Below are positions 24,800 through 33,803 of a stretch of 64,000 nucleotides of DNA, piece by piece. The DNA is from Halorubellus litoreus. Its GTDB lineage: Archaea > Halobacteriota > Halobacteria > Halobacteriales > Natrialbaceae. The notes beneath the pieces are model-generated. The model was given only the letters and a program-made list of their open reading frames with translations, was not told the origin of the DNA and did no database searches. The stretch is taken from NCBI RefSeq assembly GCF_037081675.1, contig NZ_JAZAQL010000001.1, positions 1,178,001 through 1,242,000 on the forward strand, read 5' to 3'. The translations under genes were made by a program, and so were the position numbers. How positions within the stretch are numbered: the stretch's first letter is position 1; the number at the start of each line of letters is the position of its first letter.

Positions 24800-25408
24800 A
24801 TGCAACGGCTGGATGCGCTCTTGCGACCCTTCGAACGATATGCGGACGCCCTCTCCGCGAAGCGTCACGGTATCGTCGCCACCGTGTCGTTCTGTCTCTT
24901 CGTGGGTGTGATCGCGCTGGGGTTCGTGCCGGTGACTCGCCGGATCGAGACGTCCGGCTACTCGACTTCGGACTTGCAGGCTGCGACGACCCGCGCGGAA
25001 GTGGACGCGATACTGCAGGCGTTCCAGCCGGTCATGGAATCGGTGATGCTGCTCTCCGTCCTCGATTACGTCTTCATCGTCGCCGGGTTCCTCCTGTTCT
25101 TCTCGCTTCATTCGGTCTCCCTGCAGACGCTTGCAGGCCACGACAGACTCATTCAGGTACCGAAGATAGGGATGGGGCTGACGGTCGTCTCGCGCCTCCT
25201 CGATTCGCTGGAGAACCTCTGGGTCGTCCTCATCTACACGAACCCCGACGAGTACGCGACCGTCCTGATCGGTCTCATGAACACCTCGGAAGCGCTGAAG
25301 TGGATGGTCGTCAGTGTCGAGTATCCGATGCTCGCCGTCGCCATCGCGCTTGCACTGCTGACTCGATTCACCTCGCTGTTCGACAGTCGCTCGGAGAACC
25401 CACAGTAG
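24800..25408 (+). CDS. Four-TM membrane protein of unknown function
   Basis: A 202-residue protein with four hydrophobic segments at about 24-45, 80-102, 122-146 and 168-190. A longer hydrophilic loop (about 46-78, RRIETSGYSTSDLQAATTRAEVD) lies between the first two and is probably extracellular. The N-terminus is basic (LLRPFERYADALSAKRHG), consistent with a cytoplasmic end. I do not recognise the family. It lies 127 bp upstream of the methyltransferase on the same strand. Confidence 0.7.
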   Translation: MQRLDALLRPFERYADALSAKRHGIVATVSFCLFVGVIALGFVPVTRRIETSGYSTSDLQAATTRAEVDAILQAFQPVMESVMLLSVLDYVFIVAGFLLFFSLHSVSLQTLAGHDRLIQVPKIGMGLTVVSRLLDSLENLWVVLIYTNPDEYATVLIGLMNTSEALKWMVVSVEYPMLAVAIALALLTRFTSLFDSRSENPQ

Positions 25409-25535
25409 GCAGGACCGACGGCCTCGACCGAGAAACAGTCTCAGGAGCGGCGTCGAATCGAGGGAGCGAGCCGGTCGAACCTGTCAGCGATAACTCTTGA
25501 GACCCTTATCACTCGACGCGGCCTATTCCCCGCCA

Positions 25536-26123
25536 ATGACGAACACGGAGTCTGATGGCTACACGCCGATGGAGTACGACGCGGACAGCGAGAACGACGA
25601 GACGTACCAGCGGTGTCTGGCGTATCTGCTCGCACACGCACCGATCGACCCCGACGATACGGTGGTGGACGTCGGTACCGGCACCGGTATCGTCGCGCTC
25701 GAACTCGCGTCGAAGTGCGACCACGTCGTCGGACGAGACATCTACGACGAGTGGCTCCAGTACGCACGAGAGAAGGCCGAACAGCACGGCATCGAGAACG
25801 TCTCGTTCGACCACGGGTCGTTCCGCGAGCCCAACGTCGACGACCCCGTCGACGTCGTCGTCGCAAGCTACGCGCTGTACATGGCCTACGACGAGGGCGG
25901 CGAGGAGGAACTACGCGCCGCCATCGACGGACTCGCCTCGCTGGACTCGCGGTGCGTCGTCGTCGCCGACAAGATGCGTTTCGGACCAGCGCAGTCCCCC
26001 AGCGACTACGAGACGCTCCCACCGATGGGCACCGTCGCCAACCTCCTCGCGGATGCAGGATTCACGCTCACCGACGTCGAGATCGTCTCCGACGCCGTCG
26101 GCGTCCTCATCGCCACCCGATAA
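25536..26123 (+). CDS. Class I SAM-dependent methyltransferase
   Basis: A 195-residue Rossmann-fold methyltransferase. Motif I is VVDVGTGTGIVALELA (about 43-58); the acidic residue after strand 2 is in VVGRDIYD, and the motif VDVVVASYALYM follows. The ATG giving MTNTESDGY is chosen because it directly precedes the conserved N-terminal helix. Substrate unknown. The product SAH would be handled by the AhcY encoded convergently next door, but that link is only positional. Confidence 0.88.
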   Translation: MTNTESDGYTPMEYDADSENDETYQRCLAYLLAHAPIDPDDTVVDVGTGTGIVALELASKCDHVVGRDIYDEWLQYAREKAEQHGIENVSFDHGSFREPNVDDPVDVVVASYALYMAYDEGGEEELRAAIDGLASLDSRCVVVADKMRFGPAQSPSDYETLPPMGTVANLLADAGFTLTDVEIVSDAVGVLIATR

Positions 26124-26182
26124 CACCAGCCGACTTCAAGCAGAAACCACCCACGAGAGCCAGTTCGTTCACCGCATCACCC

Positions 26183-26283
26183 GAAACGGCCGCCTCGCGG
26201 CGCCCGTATGCTCGTGCGGTCAGTTCATCCCACAGCGCTGGAAACGGCCGCCTGGCGGCGGCCGTATGCTCGTGCGGTCAGTT
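26183..26283 (-). repeat. GC-hairpin element, two tandem copies at the ahcY stop
   Basis: Copy A (26183-26225) and copy B (26241-26283) each read, on the minus strand, CTGACCGCACGAGCATACGG followed by an inverted repeat and GTTTC. Copy B has a perfect 9-bp stem (26244-26252 with 26257-26265) and a 4-nt loop; copy A's stem has mismatches. The ahcY TAA (26282-26284) abuts copy B, so the element begins within 1-2 bases of the stop codon. Confidence 0.75.
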
Positions 26284-27565
26284 ACGTCCCGTGCTGCCAA
26301 CTCCCCATGTACTCTTCCTGGGTGTCGGTCAGCGAGTCGAAGTCGACGCCTTCGGCCTCCAATTTTATCTCGGCGACTTCCTTGTCGAGGTCGTCGGGGA
26401 CGTCGTGGACGCCGGCGTCGTACGCGTCGGGGTTGTCGACGAGTTCGCGGACGCAGACGGCCTGGATACCGAAGGATTGGTCCATGACTTCGACGGGGTG
26501 CCCGAGCGCGATGGGGGCGGCGAGGTTCACGAGGCGGCCTTCGGCGAGGACGTTCAGGCGGCGGCCGTCGTCCATCTCGTACGCTTCGACGCCGTCGCGG
26601 GCCTCGTACTGGTCGACGGCCATGTCGGAGAGCGCGTCGAGGTCGACCTCGATGTCGAAGTGACCGGCGTTCGCGAGCAGCACGCCGTCTTTCATCTGCT
26701 CGAAGTGCTCGGCGGTGACGACGTCGCGGTTGCCGGTGACGGTGAGGAATACGTCACCGATCTCGGCGGCCTCGCTCATCGGCATCACGTCGTAGCCCTC
26801 CATGTGGGCTTCGAGCGCGCGGCGGGGCTCGACCTCGGTGACGATGACATCGGCGTTCTGCCCGCTTGCCTTCTTCGCGACGCCGCGGCCGCAGTCGCCG
26901 TAGCCCGCGACGACGACGTTCTTCCCCGCCCAGGAGAGGTTCGTCGTCATCGCGATGCTCGCGAGCGAGGACTCGCCGGTGCCGTGGACGTTGTCGAACA
27001 GTCGCTTCATCGGCGTGTCGTTGACGGCGAAGACGGGGTAGTCGAGCGCGCCGTCGTCGTCCATCGCACGGAGACGGTGGACGCCGGTCGTCGTCTCCTC
27101 GGCACCGCCGATGATGGAGTCGATGAGTTCGGGGTAGTCCTCGTGGATGGCGGCGACCATGTCCATCCCGTCGTCGACCGTGATGGTCGGCTCGATGTCG
27201 ATGACGGCCTCGATGGCGGCGTAGTACTCGTCGTCGTCGACGCCCCGTTTCGCGTAGCTCGTGATGTTCTCGTGGGCGTCGAGCGCCGCGCTCACGTCGT
27301 CGTGCGTCGACAGCGGGTTGCAGCCAGTGATGGCCACCTCCGCGCCGCCGTCGGCGAGCAACTCGACGAGGTTCGCGGTCTTCGCCTCGACGTGCATCGC
27401 CATGCCGATGCGCTGGTCCGCGAACGGCTGGTCGGCTTCGAAGTCCTCGCGCAGTGCGTTCAGGATGGGCATGTGCTGGCGTGCCCAGTCCATCTTCCGA
27501 CGGCCCTCCTCGCGGGCGGCATCGGGGTCGTCGAGTTGCGCGGTGATCGACGGATAGTCTGTCAT
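26282..27565 (-). CDS. ahcY: Adenosylhomocysteinase
   Basis: S-adenosylhomocysteine hydrolase splits SAH into adenosine and homocysteine, relieving product inhibition of methyltransferases. The 427-residue protein has the substrate-binding region ITGCNPLSTHDDVSAAL, the NAD-binding loop VVAGYGDCGRG (about 216-226), and late elements such as NAGHFDIEVDLDAL. The archaeal version is shorter than the eukaryotic one, as expected. Hairpin repeats abut the stop codon. The MTA/SAH deaminase at 32245 acts on the same metabolite. Confidence 0.97.
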   Translation of the reverse strand: MTDYPSITAQLDDPDAAREEGRRKMDWARQHMPILNALREDFEADQPFADQRIGMAMHVEAKTANLVELLADGGAEVAITGCNPLSTHDDVSAALDAHENITSYAKRGVDDDEYYAAIEAVIDIEPTITVDDGMDMVAAIHEDYPELIDSIIGGAEETTTGVHRLRAMDDDGALDYPVFAVNDTPMKRLFDNVHGTGESSLASIAMTTNLSWAGKNVVVAGYGDCGRGVAKKASGQNADVIVTEVEPRRALEAHMEGYDVMPMSEAAEIGDVFLTVTGNRDVVTAEHFEQMKDGVLLANAGHFDIEVDLDALSDMAVDQYEARDGVEAYEMDDGRRLNVLAEGRLVNLAAPIALGHPVEVMDQSFGIQAVCVRELVDNPDAYDAGVHDVPDDLDKEVAEIKLEAEGVDFDSLTDTQEEYMGSWQHGT

Positions 27566-27661
27566 GCGAGATACCAGCGGGAGCGACGCAAAAACCCTAC
27601 CGAAGCCGGATTCGTTCGCGGCGGCGGGTCAGTCGACGCGGCGCGACGACGTCCGAAGGGG

Positions 27662-28219
27662 TCAGTCCGCGGGCTGCGGGCTGGTGCCGGGCTCGAACTT
27701 GGCCTTGTACTGGCGGGAGACGTACCAGATGGCGGCGCCGCCGATGACGGCGGGAAGCAACCAGATCACGGGCAGGGGGACGCCCGGGAGCTCGCGCGCG
27801 TTCGTCGCGACGACCGCGGTGACGGTCGCGATGTACGCGCCACCCATGCGGTTGAGGTGCTCGAAGAACCACGTCCGTGGGTCGAGGTCGGTGGCGCGGA
27901 ACTGCCGGACGTCGCCCACGGTCGTGGTGAGCGCGATACCGCCGAAGACGAGCATGACGAGACCGAACTGGTTCCCGGAGGTGAGGAACCACGCTCCCAT
28001 GGCGAGGAGGCCGACGCCGGACGCACCGAAGAGGCCGGTGGCCACCCAGTCGACGGTGCCGGGGGTGTCGATGGTGCGTTTCCGGGAGAGGACGCGATAG
28101 CCGGAGAACGCGAAGTAGAAGCTGAACACGGCGACGAACCCGAGGAATATCCGGAGGAGGGACTGTTCGAACGCGAGCAGTTCGAGTGCGGTGACCGGTA
28201 CGACCGCCATCGCGTACAC
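27662..28219 (-). CDS. DUF2306-like membrane protein, N-terminus missing or non-standard start
   Basis: A 185-residue frame opened by GTG at 28219 (ATG alternative at 28210). It has about five hydrophobic segments (for example LLRIFLGFVAVFSFYFAF, GLFGASGVGLLAMGAWFL and FGLVMLVFGGIALTT) and GRTYVYAMAVVPVTALELL, typical of DUF2306-like proteins. The frame stays open upstream to a stop at 28325, encoding the family-like GAIVTKKGGPRHRRLGRTY. No ATG or GTG lies there, and the usual first hydrophobic helix (HAAGGTLALLAGP-like) is absent. Either the gene lost its 5' end or it uses a rare start. The gene at 28376 begins only 51 bp beyond that stop, in the opposite direction. Confidence 0.6.
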   Translation of the reverse strand: MYAMAVVPVTALELLAFEQSLLRIFLGFVAVFSFYFAFSGYRVLSRKRTIDTPGTVDWVATGLFGASGVGLLAMGAWFLTSGNQFGLVMLVFGGIALTTTVGDVRQFRATDLDPRTWFFEHLNRMGGAYIATVTAVVATNARELPGVPLPVIWLLPAVIGGAAIWYVSRQYKAKFEPGTSPQPAD

Positions 28220-28375
28220 GTACGTGCGGCCGAGGCGTCGATGCCGCGGGCCGCCTTTCTTCGTGACGATCGCACCGGCGCCGGTCGCGTACAGCGTCGA
28301 CGACCCACGACGAGAGTATCGGGGCTAGACAGTTAGGTGGGGTGTCTTTGCGGTCCGGTCTACGCATGATACGAT

Positions 28376-30808
28376 ATGGACATCAGCGACGACCTCCAGC
28401 GACGGATCGGCGTCTTCGTCCTCCTCGCGCTCGGGGTCGTCGTCACGGTCGCGCAACTGTACGACGTGTACGCCGACATCGTCTGGGACGGCGCGTCGGT
28501 TCTCATCTCCCTCGTCGAGTTCACCTTCCCCGGACTCCTCCTCGTCGCATTCGGCGTCGTCGTCACCTGGTTGTACTTGAACGACTGGGACGGCGAGCAC
28601 GTCCTCCGGGTGGCGACGTGGAGTCTCGTCGTGAGCGCTGGCGTGCTCGCGCTCCAGGCGTGGGTGCTCGGCATCCAGTTGTTCTACCACACCGGCACGG
28701 ACTTCGGCGTGATCGCGTCGAGCAACGCCGCGGTCGGCCTCGTCCTCGGGTCGTTCATCGGGATCTACAGCGTGATGCGGTCGCAGGACCGACGCGAGCT
28801 CGAGCGGAGCGAGGAACGGTACCGGTCGATGACGGAGGACGTCCTCGACAGCAGTAACGTCGGTATCATCATCTTGAACGACGACAACGACGTCGTCTGG
28901 GTGAACGAAGTGATCGAGGACTACTTCAGCGTCGAACGGTCGGCCGTCATCGGTCGCGACAAGCGCGACGTCCTCCAGGAGAACGCGACCGCGGTCGCGG
29001 ACTCCGATCGGTTCCAGCGACTCGTCGAAGAGACGTACGGGTCGGACGTCTACGAGAAGCACTTCGAGTTCCACATCCTCCCCGGTCCCGACCGCGAAGA
29101 ACGATGGATCGAGCATCGGAGTCAACAGATCGAGTCCGGGCTCTACGAGGGCGGACGCATCGAGCACTATACCGACATCACGGAACAGAAGGAGACGACG
29201 GCGCGACTCGAGGGCCGCGAGCGCGTCCTCCGCGAACTCCACGACATCCTCCTGGACCGGTCCGCGAGCGTTGACGAACGCATCGCGGCGCTCCTCGAGG
29301 TCGGCCGCGAGCAACTCGGCATGGAGTTCGCGCTCCTGGCGCGCGCCGACGGCGAGGACTTCCACGTCCGGGCGGCGAGTCCACCCGAGTGGCCGTTCGT
29401 TGAGGGCGAGACGTACCCGCTCTCGGACACGGTGTGTCGACGCGTCGTCGAAACCGAGGAGAGTCAACGGTTCGCGCACCTCTCCACGGAGGCGCCTGAA
29501 CTCACGGACTCTCTCTCTCACGCGGACGTCGACATGGAATCGTACGTCGGGATGCCCGTGCACGTCGACGGCGAGCTGTACGGGACGCTCGCGTTCTACG
29601 GGCCGGAGCCCGGGGAGCCCGTCGACGACTGGGAGATGACGGTCATGGAGTTGATGGGGAACTGGGTCGGGAACGAACTGGAGTTAGTGCGTCAGCGCGA
29701 CGAGCGCGAACAGGCCCTGCGGGAGACCAGAGAGCAGTTCTCGTCGCTCGTCGGTGACGTCGAGGAGTACGCGATCTTCCGGTTGGACGTCGACGGGCAC
29801 GTGGCGTCCTGGAATCGTGGGGCGCGCCAGATCAAGGGCTACGAGCCCGACGAGGTCCTCGGCGAGCACGTGGAGACGTTCTACCCGGAGTCGGCGCGCG
29901 ACGCGGGGCAGGCGGCCAGGTTGCTGTCGGAGGCGCGCGAGCACGGGCGGACGGAGACGGAGGGGTGGCGCGTCCGGAAGGACGGGTCGCGGTTCTGGGC
30001 GAACGTCTCCATCACGGCGCTCCGGGACGCGGACGGCGACCTCCGCGGGTTCCTGAAGGTGACGCGGGACATGACCGAGCGCCGGGAGCGCGAGCAGCAG
30101 TTGGAGCACGAGCGCGAGCGCTTGGAGTTCATGAACCGCATCATCCGGCACAATCTCCTGAACGGGATGAACGTCGTGGATGCGCGCGCTGGCCTCCTCT
30201 CCGGGCACGTCGACCCGGAGGTCGCGGAGCACCTGGAGACGGTGCAGTCGCGCGTCCGGGACATGGTGGACCTCATCGAGACGATGCGGTCGTTCATGCA
30301 GGTGTTGACGGAGGAGGACGGCGAGCGCACGGAGCCGGTCGACCTGGACGCGGTCCTGTCGGCGGAGGTGGAGAAGGCGCGGAAGGCGTACGACGATGCG
30401 ACGGTCGCGTACGACCCGGCGCAGGACGTGCGCGTCGTCGGGAACGACCTGCTGCCGGAGGTGTTCGAGAACTTGCTGTCGAACGCGGTCCAGCACAACG
30501 ATTCGGCGTCGCCGACGGTCGAGGTGTCGGTGCACGTCGAGGGCGACGAGGCGGTGGTGGCGGTCGCGGACGACGGGCCGGGCGTCGACGAGGCGATGCA
30601 GGACGCGATCTTCGAGAAGGGCGAGAAGGGGTTCGATTCGCCGGGGACGGGGTTCGGGTTGTACCTCGTTCGCGAGCTCGTGGCGTCCTACGACGGCGGT
30701 ATCGACGTCGAGAATCGCCCGGAGGGTGGCGCGGAGTTCACCGTCCGGCTTCCGCTCGCGGCCGGCGCCGCCGAGGGCGGCGAAGAGTCAGAGCTCGTGT
30801 CGGACTGA
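28376..30808 (+). CDS. Membrane-bound PAS/GAF sensor histidine kinase
   Basis: An 810-residue two-component sensor kinase. Four TM segments occupy about 13-125 (one is VFVLLALGVVVTVAQLY). A PAS domain (about 143-270, DVVWVNEVIEDYF), a GAF domain (about 280-440) and a second PAS (about 455-575, GHVASWNRGARQIKGYEPDEVLG) follow. The phospho-acceptor H592 lies in RIIRHNLLNGMN, the haloarchaeal HisKA-like variant. The ATPase domain shows the N box NLLSNAVQHN, DDGPGVD and the G box GTGFGLYLVREL. No regulator gene is adjacent. The signal is unknown, and the two cytosolic sensory domains suggest redox or small-ligand sensing. Two hairpin elements begin on its stop codon. Confidence 0.93.
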   Translation: MDISDDLQRRIGVFVLLALGVVVTVAQLYDVYADIVWDGASVLISLVEFTFPGLLLVAFGVVVTWLYLNDWDGEHVLRVATWSLVVSAGVLALQAWVLGIQLFYHTGTDFGVIASSNAAVGLVLGSFIGIYSVMRSQDRRELERSEERYRSMTEDVLDSSNVGIIILNDDNDVVWVNEVIEDYFSVERSAVIGRDKRDVLQENATAVADSDRFQRLVEETYGSDVYEKHFEFHILPGPDREERWIEHRSQQIESGLYEGGRIEHYTDITEQKETTARLEGRERVLRELHDILLDRSASVDERIAALLEVGREQLGMEFALLARADGEDFHVRAASPPEWPFVEGETYPLSDTVCRRVVETEESQRFAHLSTEAPELTDSLSHADVDMESYVGMPVHVDGELYGTLAFYGPEPGEPVDDWEMTVMELMGNWVGNELELVRQRDEREQALRETREQFSSLVGDVEEYAIFRLDVDGHVASWNRGARQIKGYEPDEVLGEHVETFYPESARDAGQAARLLSEAREHGRTETEGWRVRKDGSRFWANVSITALRDADGDLRGFLKVTRDMTERREREQQLEHERERLEFMNRIIRHNLLNGMNVVDARAGLLSGHVDPEVAEHLETVQSRVRDMVDLIETMRSFMQVLTEEDGERTEPVDLDAVLSAEVEKARKAYDDATVAYDPAQDVRVVGNDLLPEVFENLLSNAVQHNDSASPTVEVSVHVEGDEAVVAVADDGPGVDEAMQDAIFEKGEKGFDSPGTGFGLYLVRELVASYDGGIDVENRPEGGAEFTVRLPLAAGAAEGGEESELVSD

Positions 30809-30914
30809 CGACCGCACCAGCATACGGCCGCCGTCAGGCGGCCGTTTCCCCGTCGGCTTCCCGGGTGCTCTGACGACTGCACCAGCATACGGCCGCCGTC
30901 AGGCGGCCGTTTCC
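30806..30914 (+). repeat. GC-hairpin element, two tandem copies starting at a stop codon
   Basis: Two 44-bp copies with one mismatch, 30806-30849 and 30871-30914, period 65 bp. Each begins TGACGAC(C/T)GCACCAGCATA, continues with ACGGCCGCC-GTCA-GGCGGCCGT and ends TTTCC. The first three bases of the first copy are the TGA stop codon of the histidine kinase. Confidence 0.8.
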
Positions 30915-31123
30915 TGTGTGGGGAGCCGTCGCTGTCGGGGTTCCTGTGAGCCGCTGCAGGCGACGCGTCGCTGCCGGGTCGTTGGAGCGTGTGCGCGACG
31001 CGGGGGGAGTGCGTCGCGAGAGGGGAGAAGCGGCGTCGCAAGGGGGAGCGGCGACGCCGCGGGGGTGCGGGGACCGCGTGGCGGCGTGAGGGGGTCGGTT
31101 GGGCCTGTGTGTTGCGTGCGGTG
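30809..31123. other. Convergent intergenic region
   Basis: 315 bp between the kinase and the convergent low-complexity secreted protein gene. The first third holds the hairpin repeats. The rest is purine-skewed GC-rich DNA (runs such as GAGAGGGGAGAAGCGGCG) without a recognisable gene. Confidence 0.55.
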
Positions 31124-31870
31124 TCAGTAATCGAACGGCGTCGTCACGGCGACTGCGGCGTGCGCCGCGAAGTCCGCTGCGACGGTGGTCGTGGCGGTGA
31201 CTTGCTTCGGGCCGTTCCCGTTCCCGCCGCCGTTCCCGTTCCCGCCGCCGTTACCGGGTGCGCCGCCGTCGGTCTCGTTCCCGGTCGGTGCACCGCCCGG
31301 CGTTCCGTTCGGCGGGCCGCCGCTGGAGCCGTTCCCTGCGCTCGCGCCGGGCGTGCCCTCGGGCGGGCCGCCGGCGGACGCGTTCGTCTCGTTCGCGGCG
31401 CTAGCGCCGGGGGTCCCGTTCGGCGGACCGGCGTGAGCGGGCGCGTTCCCGGGGTTGTTCGCGACGACGTACGACGCGATGACGCGACCGGGCGCCGTCG
31501 TGTTCGTGTCGTTCGTCGCGTTCGCGATGACGCGCTGGAGGCCGGCGACGAACTCCTGCATCGCCGCCTCGGAGCTCGTCTCGTTCCCGTCCATCACGTC
31601 CTCGGTCTCGTTCCCGTCCGTCGCGTTTTCGTCCGTCTCGTTCTCGTCGAGGTCGGACTCGTTCTCGTCGAGGTCGGACTCGTTCTCGTCGAGGTCGGAG
31701 TCATTGTCGTCGGTCGTCTCGTTGTCGGGGCTGATCGCGAAGTCGGCGTCGTCGTCGATGGCGGTGGTCGCTGTCGTGTCTGCGGGTGCGGCGGCGCCGA
31801 CCATCGGGCCGACGGCGGCGACCAGCATCACGAGCACGCCGAACAACGCGGTCTTTCTGGAGTCTGGCAT
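31124..31870 (-). CDS. Secreted low-complexity Asn/Gly/Asp-rich protein
   Basis: A 248-residue protein started at MPDSRKTALFGVLVMLVAAVGPMVGAAAP, a clear signal peptide. The following region is acidic with three near-identical SDLDENE repeats, then a short conserved-looking helix (EAAMQEFVAGLQRVIANATN). A long Gly/Asn/Pro stretch with repeated GPPNGTPGASA and GNGGG motifs ends in VTATTTVAADFAAHAAVAVTTPFDY. Many N-x-T/S sites could be glycosylated. It looks like a cell-surface or secreted structural protein; no family recognised. Confidence 0.65.
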   Translation of the reverse strand: MPDSRKTALFGVLVMLVAAVGPMVGAAAPADTTATTAIDDDADFAISPDNETTDDNDSDLDENESDLDENESDLDENETDENATDGNETEDVMDGNETSSEAAMQEFVAGLQRVIANATNDTNTTAPGRVIASYVVANNPGNAPAHAGPPNGTPGASAANETNASAGGPPEGTPGASAGNGSSGGPPNGTPGGAPTGNETDGGAPGNGGGNGNGGGNGNGPKQVTATTTVAADFAAHAAVAVTTPFDY

Positions 31871-32092
31871 CACCTGGTAACAACGTGGATACCTGCATAA
31901 ACCGGGCACCTCGTTCGTTCCGTTCACCACCTCCACGAGACGCCCTCAGAGAAAGTTAGGGCGTTCACGAACGACTCTCGTCGTTTAATTCCGGTCTCCA
32001 GGAGAGACGGGGTCGATGGTGACGGGGTGCGCGCTCGTGGCGAGCACGTCAGCGAGCGAACGTTTCATTGCCTTCGCACGAGGAGGTGGTGT

Positions 32093-32212
32093 ATGCGAAA
32101 GGGGAGTGGTCGGGGGGCGTCGTCACCGATGGGGTCGCTGCTGATGGTCGCGTTGACGCTCGTGGTGGTCGGCGCGACGAACGCGACCGTTCCCGCTCGC
32201 GTCGGTGCTTAG
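32093..32212 (+). CDS. Small hydrophobic peptide, candidate gene
   Basis: A 39-residue frame, MRKGSGRGASSPMGSLLMVALTLVVVGATNATVPARVGA: a basic start followed by one hydrophobic segment. A Shine-Dalgarno-like GGAGGTG lies about 7 bp upstream of the ATG, unusually strong for this window. The layout (RGASSPMGSLLMVALTLVV) recalls the start of haloarchaeal type IV pilins, as if it were a pilin cut after its signal and first helix. It ends 32 bp before the convergent deaminase gene. It may be a small membrane peptide or a remnant. Confidence 0.4.
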   Translation: MRKGSGRGASSPMGSLLMVALTLVVVGATNATVPARVGA

Positions 32213-32244
32213 CCGCGGTCGCGGAGCACCGGGAGCGTCCGACG

Positions 32245-33531
32245 TCAGGCGCGGTCGACGAGCGCCTGCGCGTGTTCGCTGGCGCGCTCGCGGACGCTCG
32301 CGGCGTCGAGCGTGGTGAGTTCGCGGTCGCGCATGAGCACCTGGCCGTCGCAGACCGTGTGGCGGACGTCGCTGCCGGTTGCGGCGTACGCGAGGTGACT
32401 GACGAGGTCGTGCTGGGGGGTGAGGTGCGCGGCGTCGAGGTCGAGGACGGCGAGGTCGGCGTTCGCGCCCGCCTCGATGCGTCCCGAGTCGATACTGAGG
32501 ACGTCGGCGCCGCCCTGGGTCGCCATCTCGACGACGGCGTCCGCGGGCACGGCGCTCGCGTCGTCGGCGGCGAGCTTCCCGAGCATCGCGGCGTCGCGCA
32601 TCTCGTCGAAGACGTCGAGGTCGTTGTTCGACGCGGCGCCGTCGGTGCCGAGCGCGACCGTCACGCCCGCCTCGCGCATGTCTTGGACGGGCGCCATGCC
32701 GCTCGCGAGCTTCATGTTCGACGCCGGGCAGTGCACGACGCCAGCGCCGGTTTCGGCGAGGAGGTCGTGCTCGCTCGCGTCGGTGTGGACGCCGTGCGCG
32801 AGGAAGTCCTCGGGTTCGAGGAGGCCCTGTTCTCGCGCCCAGGCGAGCGGGCGCTCGTCGTGCTCGTCGAGGATGGGGTCGACCTCGTCGGTCGTCTCGT
32901 TCGCGTGGAAGTGCACGGGGACGCCCGCCTCGCGGGCTTCGGCGGTGTACTCGCGGAGGACGTCGGGGTCGACCGTGGTGAGGGAGTGCGGCATGAACGC
33001 GGTCGACACGCGGCCGTCCGCGGCACCGTCGAACCGCTCGGCGGCCCGGATGGACTCGCTCGCGTCCTCGCGCGCCGCGTCGTCGTCCTTCCCGACGGTG
33101 ACGACGCCGTGGCCGACGCGAGCGCGGAGACCCGCTCGCTCGACCGCGTCGACGACCGCGTCCACCTCGAAGTACATGTCCGCGAACGCCGTCGTCCCGC
33201 TTCGAATCATCTCCACGGCGGCGAGTTCGGTGCCCGCGCGGACGTCCTCACTCGTCAGCGCCGCCTCCACGGGCCAGATGTCCTCCTGGAGCCACGCGTC
33301 CAGGGGCTTGTCGTCCGCGATCCCGCGCAGGAGCGTCATCGCGGCGTGCGTGTGCGCGTTCACGAGCCCCGGCAGCACGAGACAGCCGTCAGCGTCGAGC
33401 GTCTCGTCGCCGTCCAGGTCCTCGTCGACCGCCAGAATCGTTCCCTCGTCCCGGTCGACCAACACGTCGGCTCGCACGACGTCGTGGTCCGGGAGCAGGA
33501 CGCGCCCGCCGGACACGCAGAGCGTACTCAT
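32245..33531 (-). CDS. mtaD: 5'-methylthioadenosine/S-adenosylhomocysteine deaminase
   Basis: A 428-residue amidohydrolase that deaminates SAH or methylthioadenosine to the inosyl compounds. It has the metal-binding NAHTHAAMTLLRG near residue 60, HFHAN near residue 200, HGVHTDASEHD, HCPASNMKLASG and the late GTDGAASNNDLDVF. The start MSTLCVSGGRVLL is the usual amidohydrolase N-terminal strand; the upstream extension is ignored. With AhcY it offers a second route for removing SAH, as described for methanogen DadD. A perfect 10-bp inverted repeat lies about 57 bp upstream. Confidence 0.92.
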   Translation of the reverse strand: MSTLCVSGGRVLLPDHDVVRADVLVDRDEGTILAVDEDLDGDETLDADGCLVLPGLVNAHTHAAMTLLRGIADDKPLDAWLQEDIWPVEAALTSEDVRAGTELAAVEMIRSGTTAFADMYFEVDAVVDAVERAGLRARVGHGVVTVGKDDDAAREDASESIRAAERFDGAADGRVSTAFMPHSLTTVDPDVLREYTAEAREAGVPVHFHANETTDEVDPILDEHDERPLAWAREQGLLEPEDFLAHGVHTDASEHDLLAETGAGVVHCPASNMKLASGMAPVQDMREAGVTVALGTDGAASNNDLDVFDEMRDAAMLGKLAADDASAVPADAVVEMATQGGADVLSIDSGRIEAGANADLAVLDLDAAHLTPQHDLVSHLAYAATGSDVRHTVCDGQVLMRDRELTTLDAASVRERASEHAQALVDRA

Positions 33532-33587
33532 GCCACTCGCTTTTGCACCCCGAGGCATGTGCGTTCCCATCCTGACTGCGACCACGC

Positions 33588-33614
33588 CGGGGTTTACGTT
33601 TCATGTAAACCCCG
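33588..33614. promoter_or_regulatory. Perfect 10-bp inverted repeat upstream of mtaD
   Basis: CGGGGTTTAC and GTAAACCCCG face each other across a 7-nt spacer (GTTTCAT). The centre is about 70 bp upstream of the mtaD ATG and about 304 bp upstream of hisG. A repressor operator is plausible. The mixed AT/GC composition makes it stand out from the local GC-rich DNA. Confidence 0.45.
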
Positions 33615-33803
33615 CGTCGCGGTTCGGGCCGCCTCAGTCACCGGCTGGCGCGCGCTGGCGTCGCGGGGCGAGCGACGGCGAGCCTCGCGACGCCGACATC
33701 GTGCGAGGGACGGCGACCGAACGCAGTGAGGGCGCCGTCGGCTGGGGAGGGCGTGGCTGCGGTGCGGTCCGGGCGCGCCGACGCACCACCGTCGCTCCCA
33801 CCC

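Noticed and set aside
25613..28336. A 907-residue open frame on the plus strand
   Set aside because: Antisense shadow of ahcY and the DUF2306-like gene, overlapping the methyltransferase in another frame; no domain character.
32093..32212. Upstream in-frame extension to 32027
   Set aside because: The extension lacks signal or family character and starts before a good ribosome binding site; the internal ATG is preferred.
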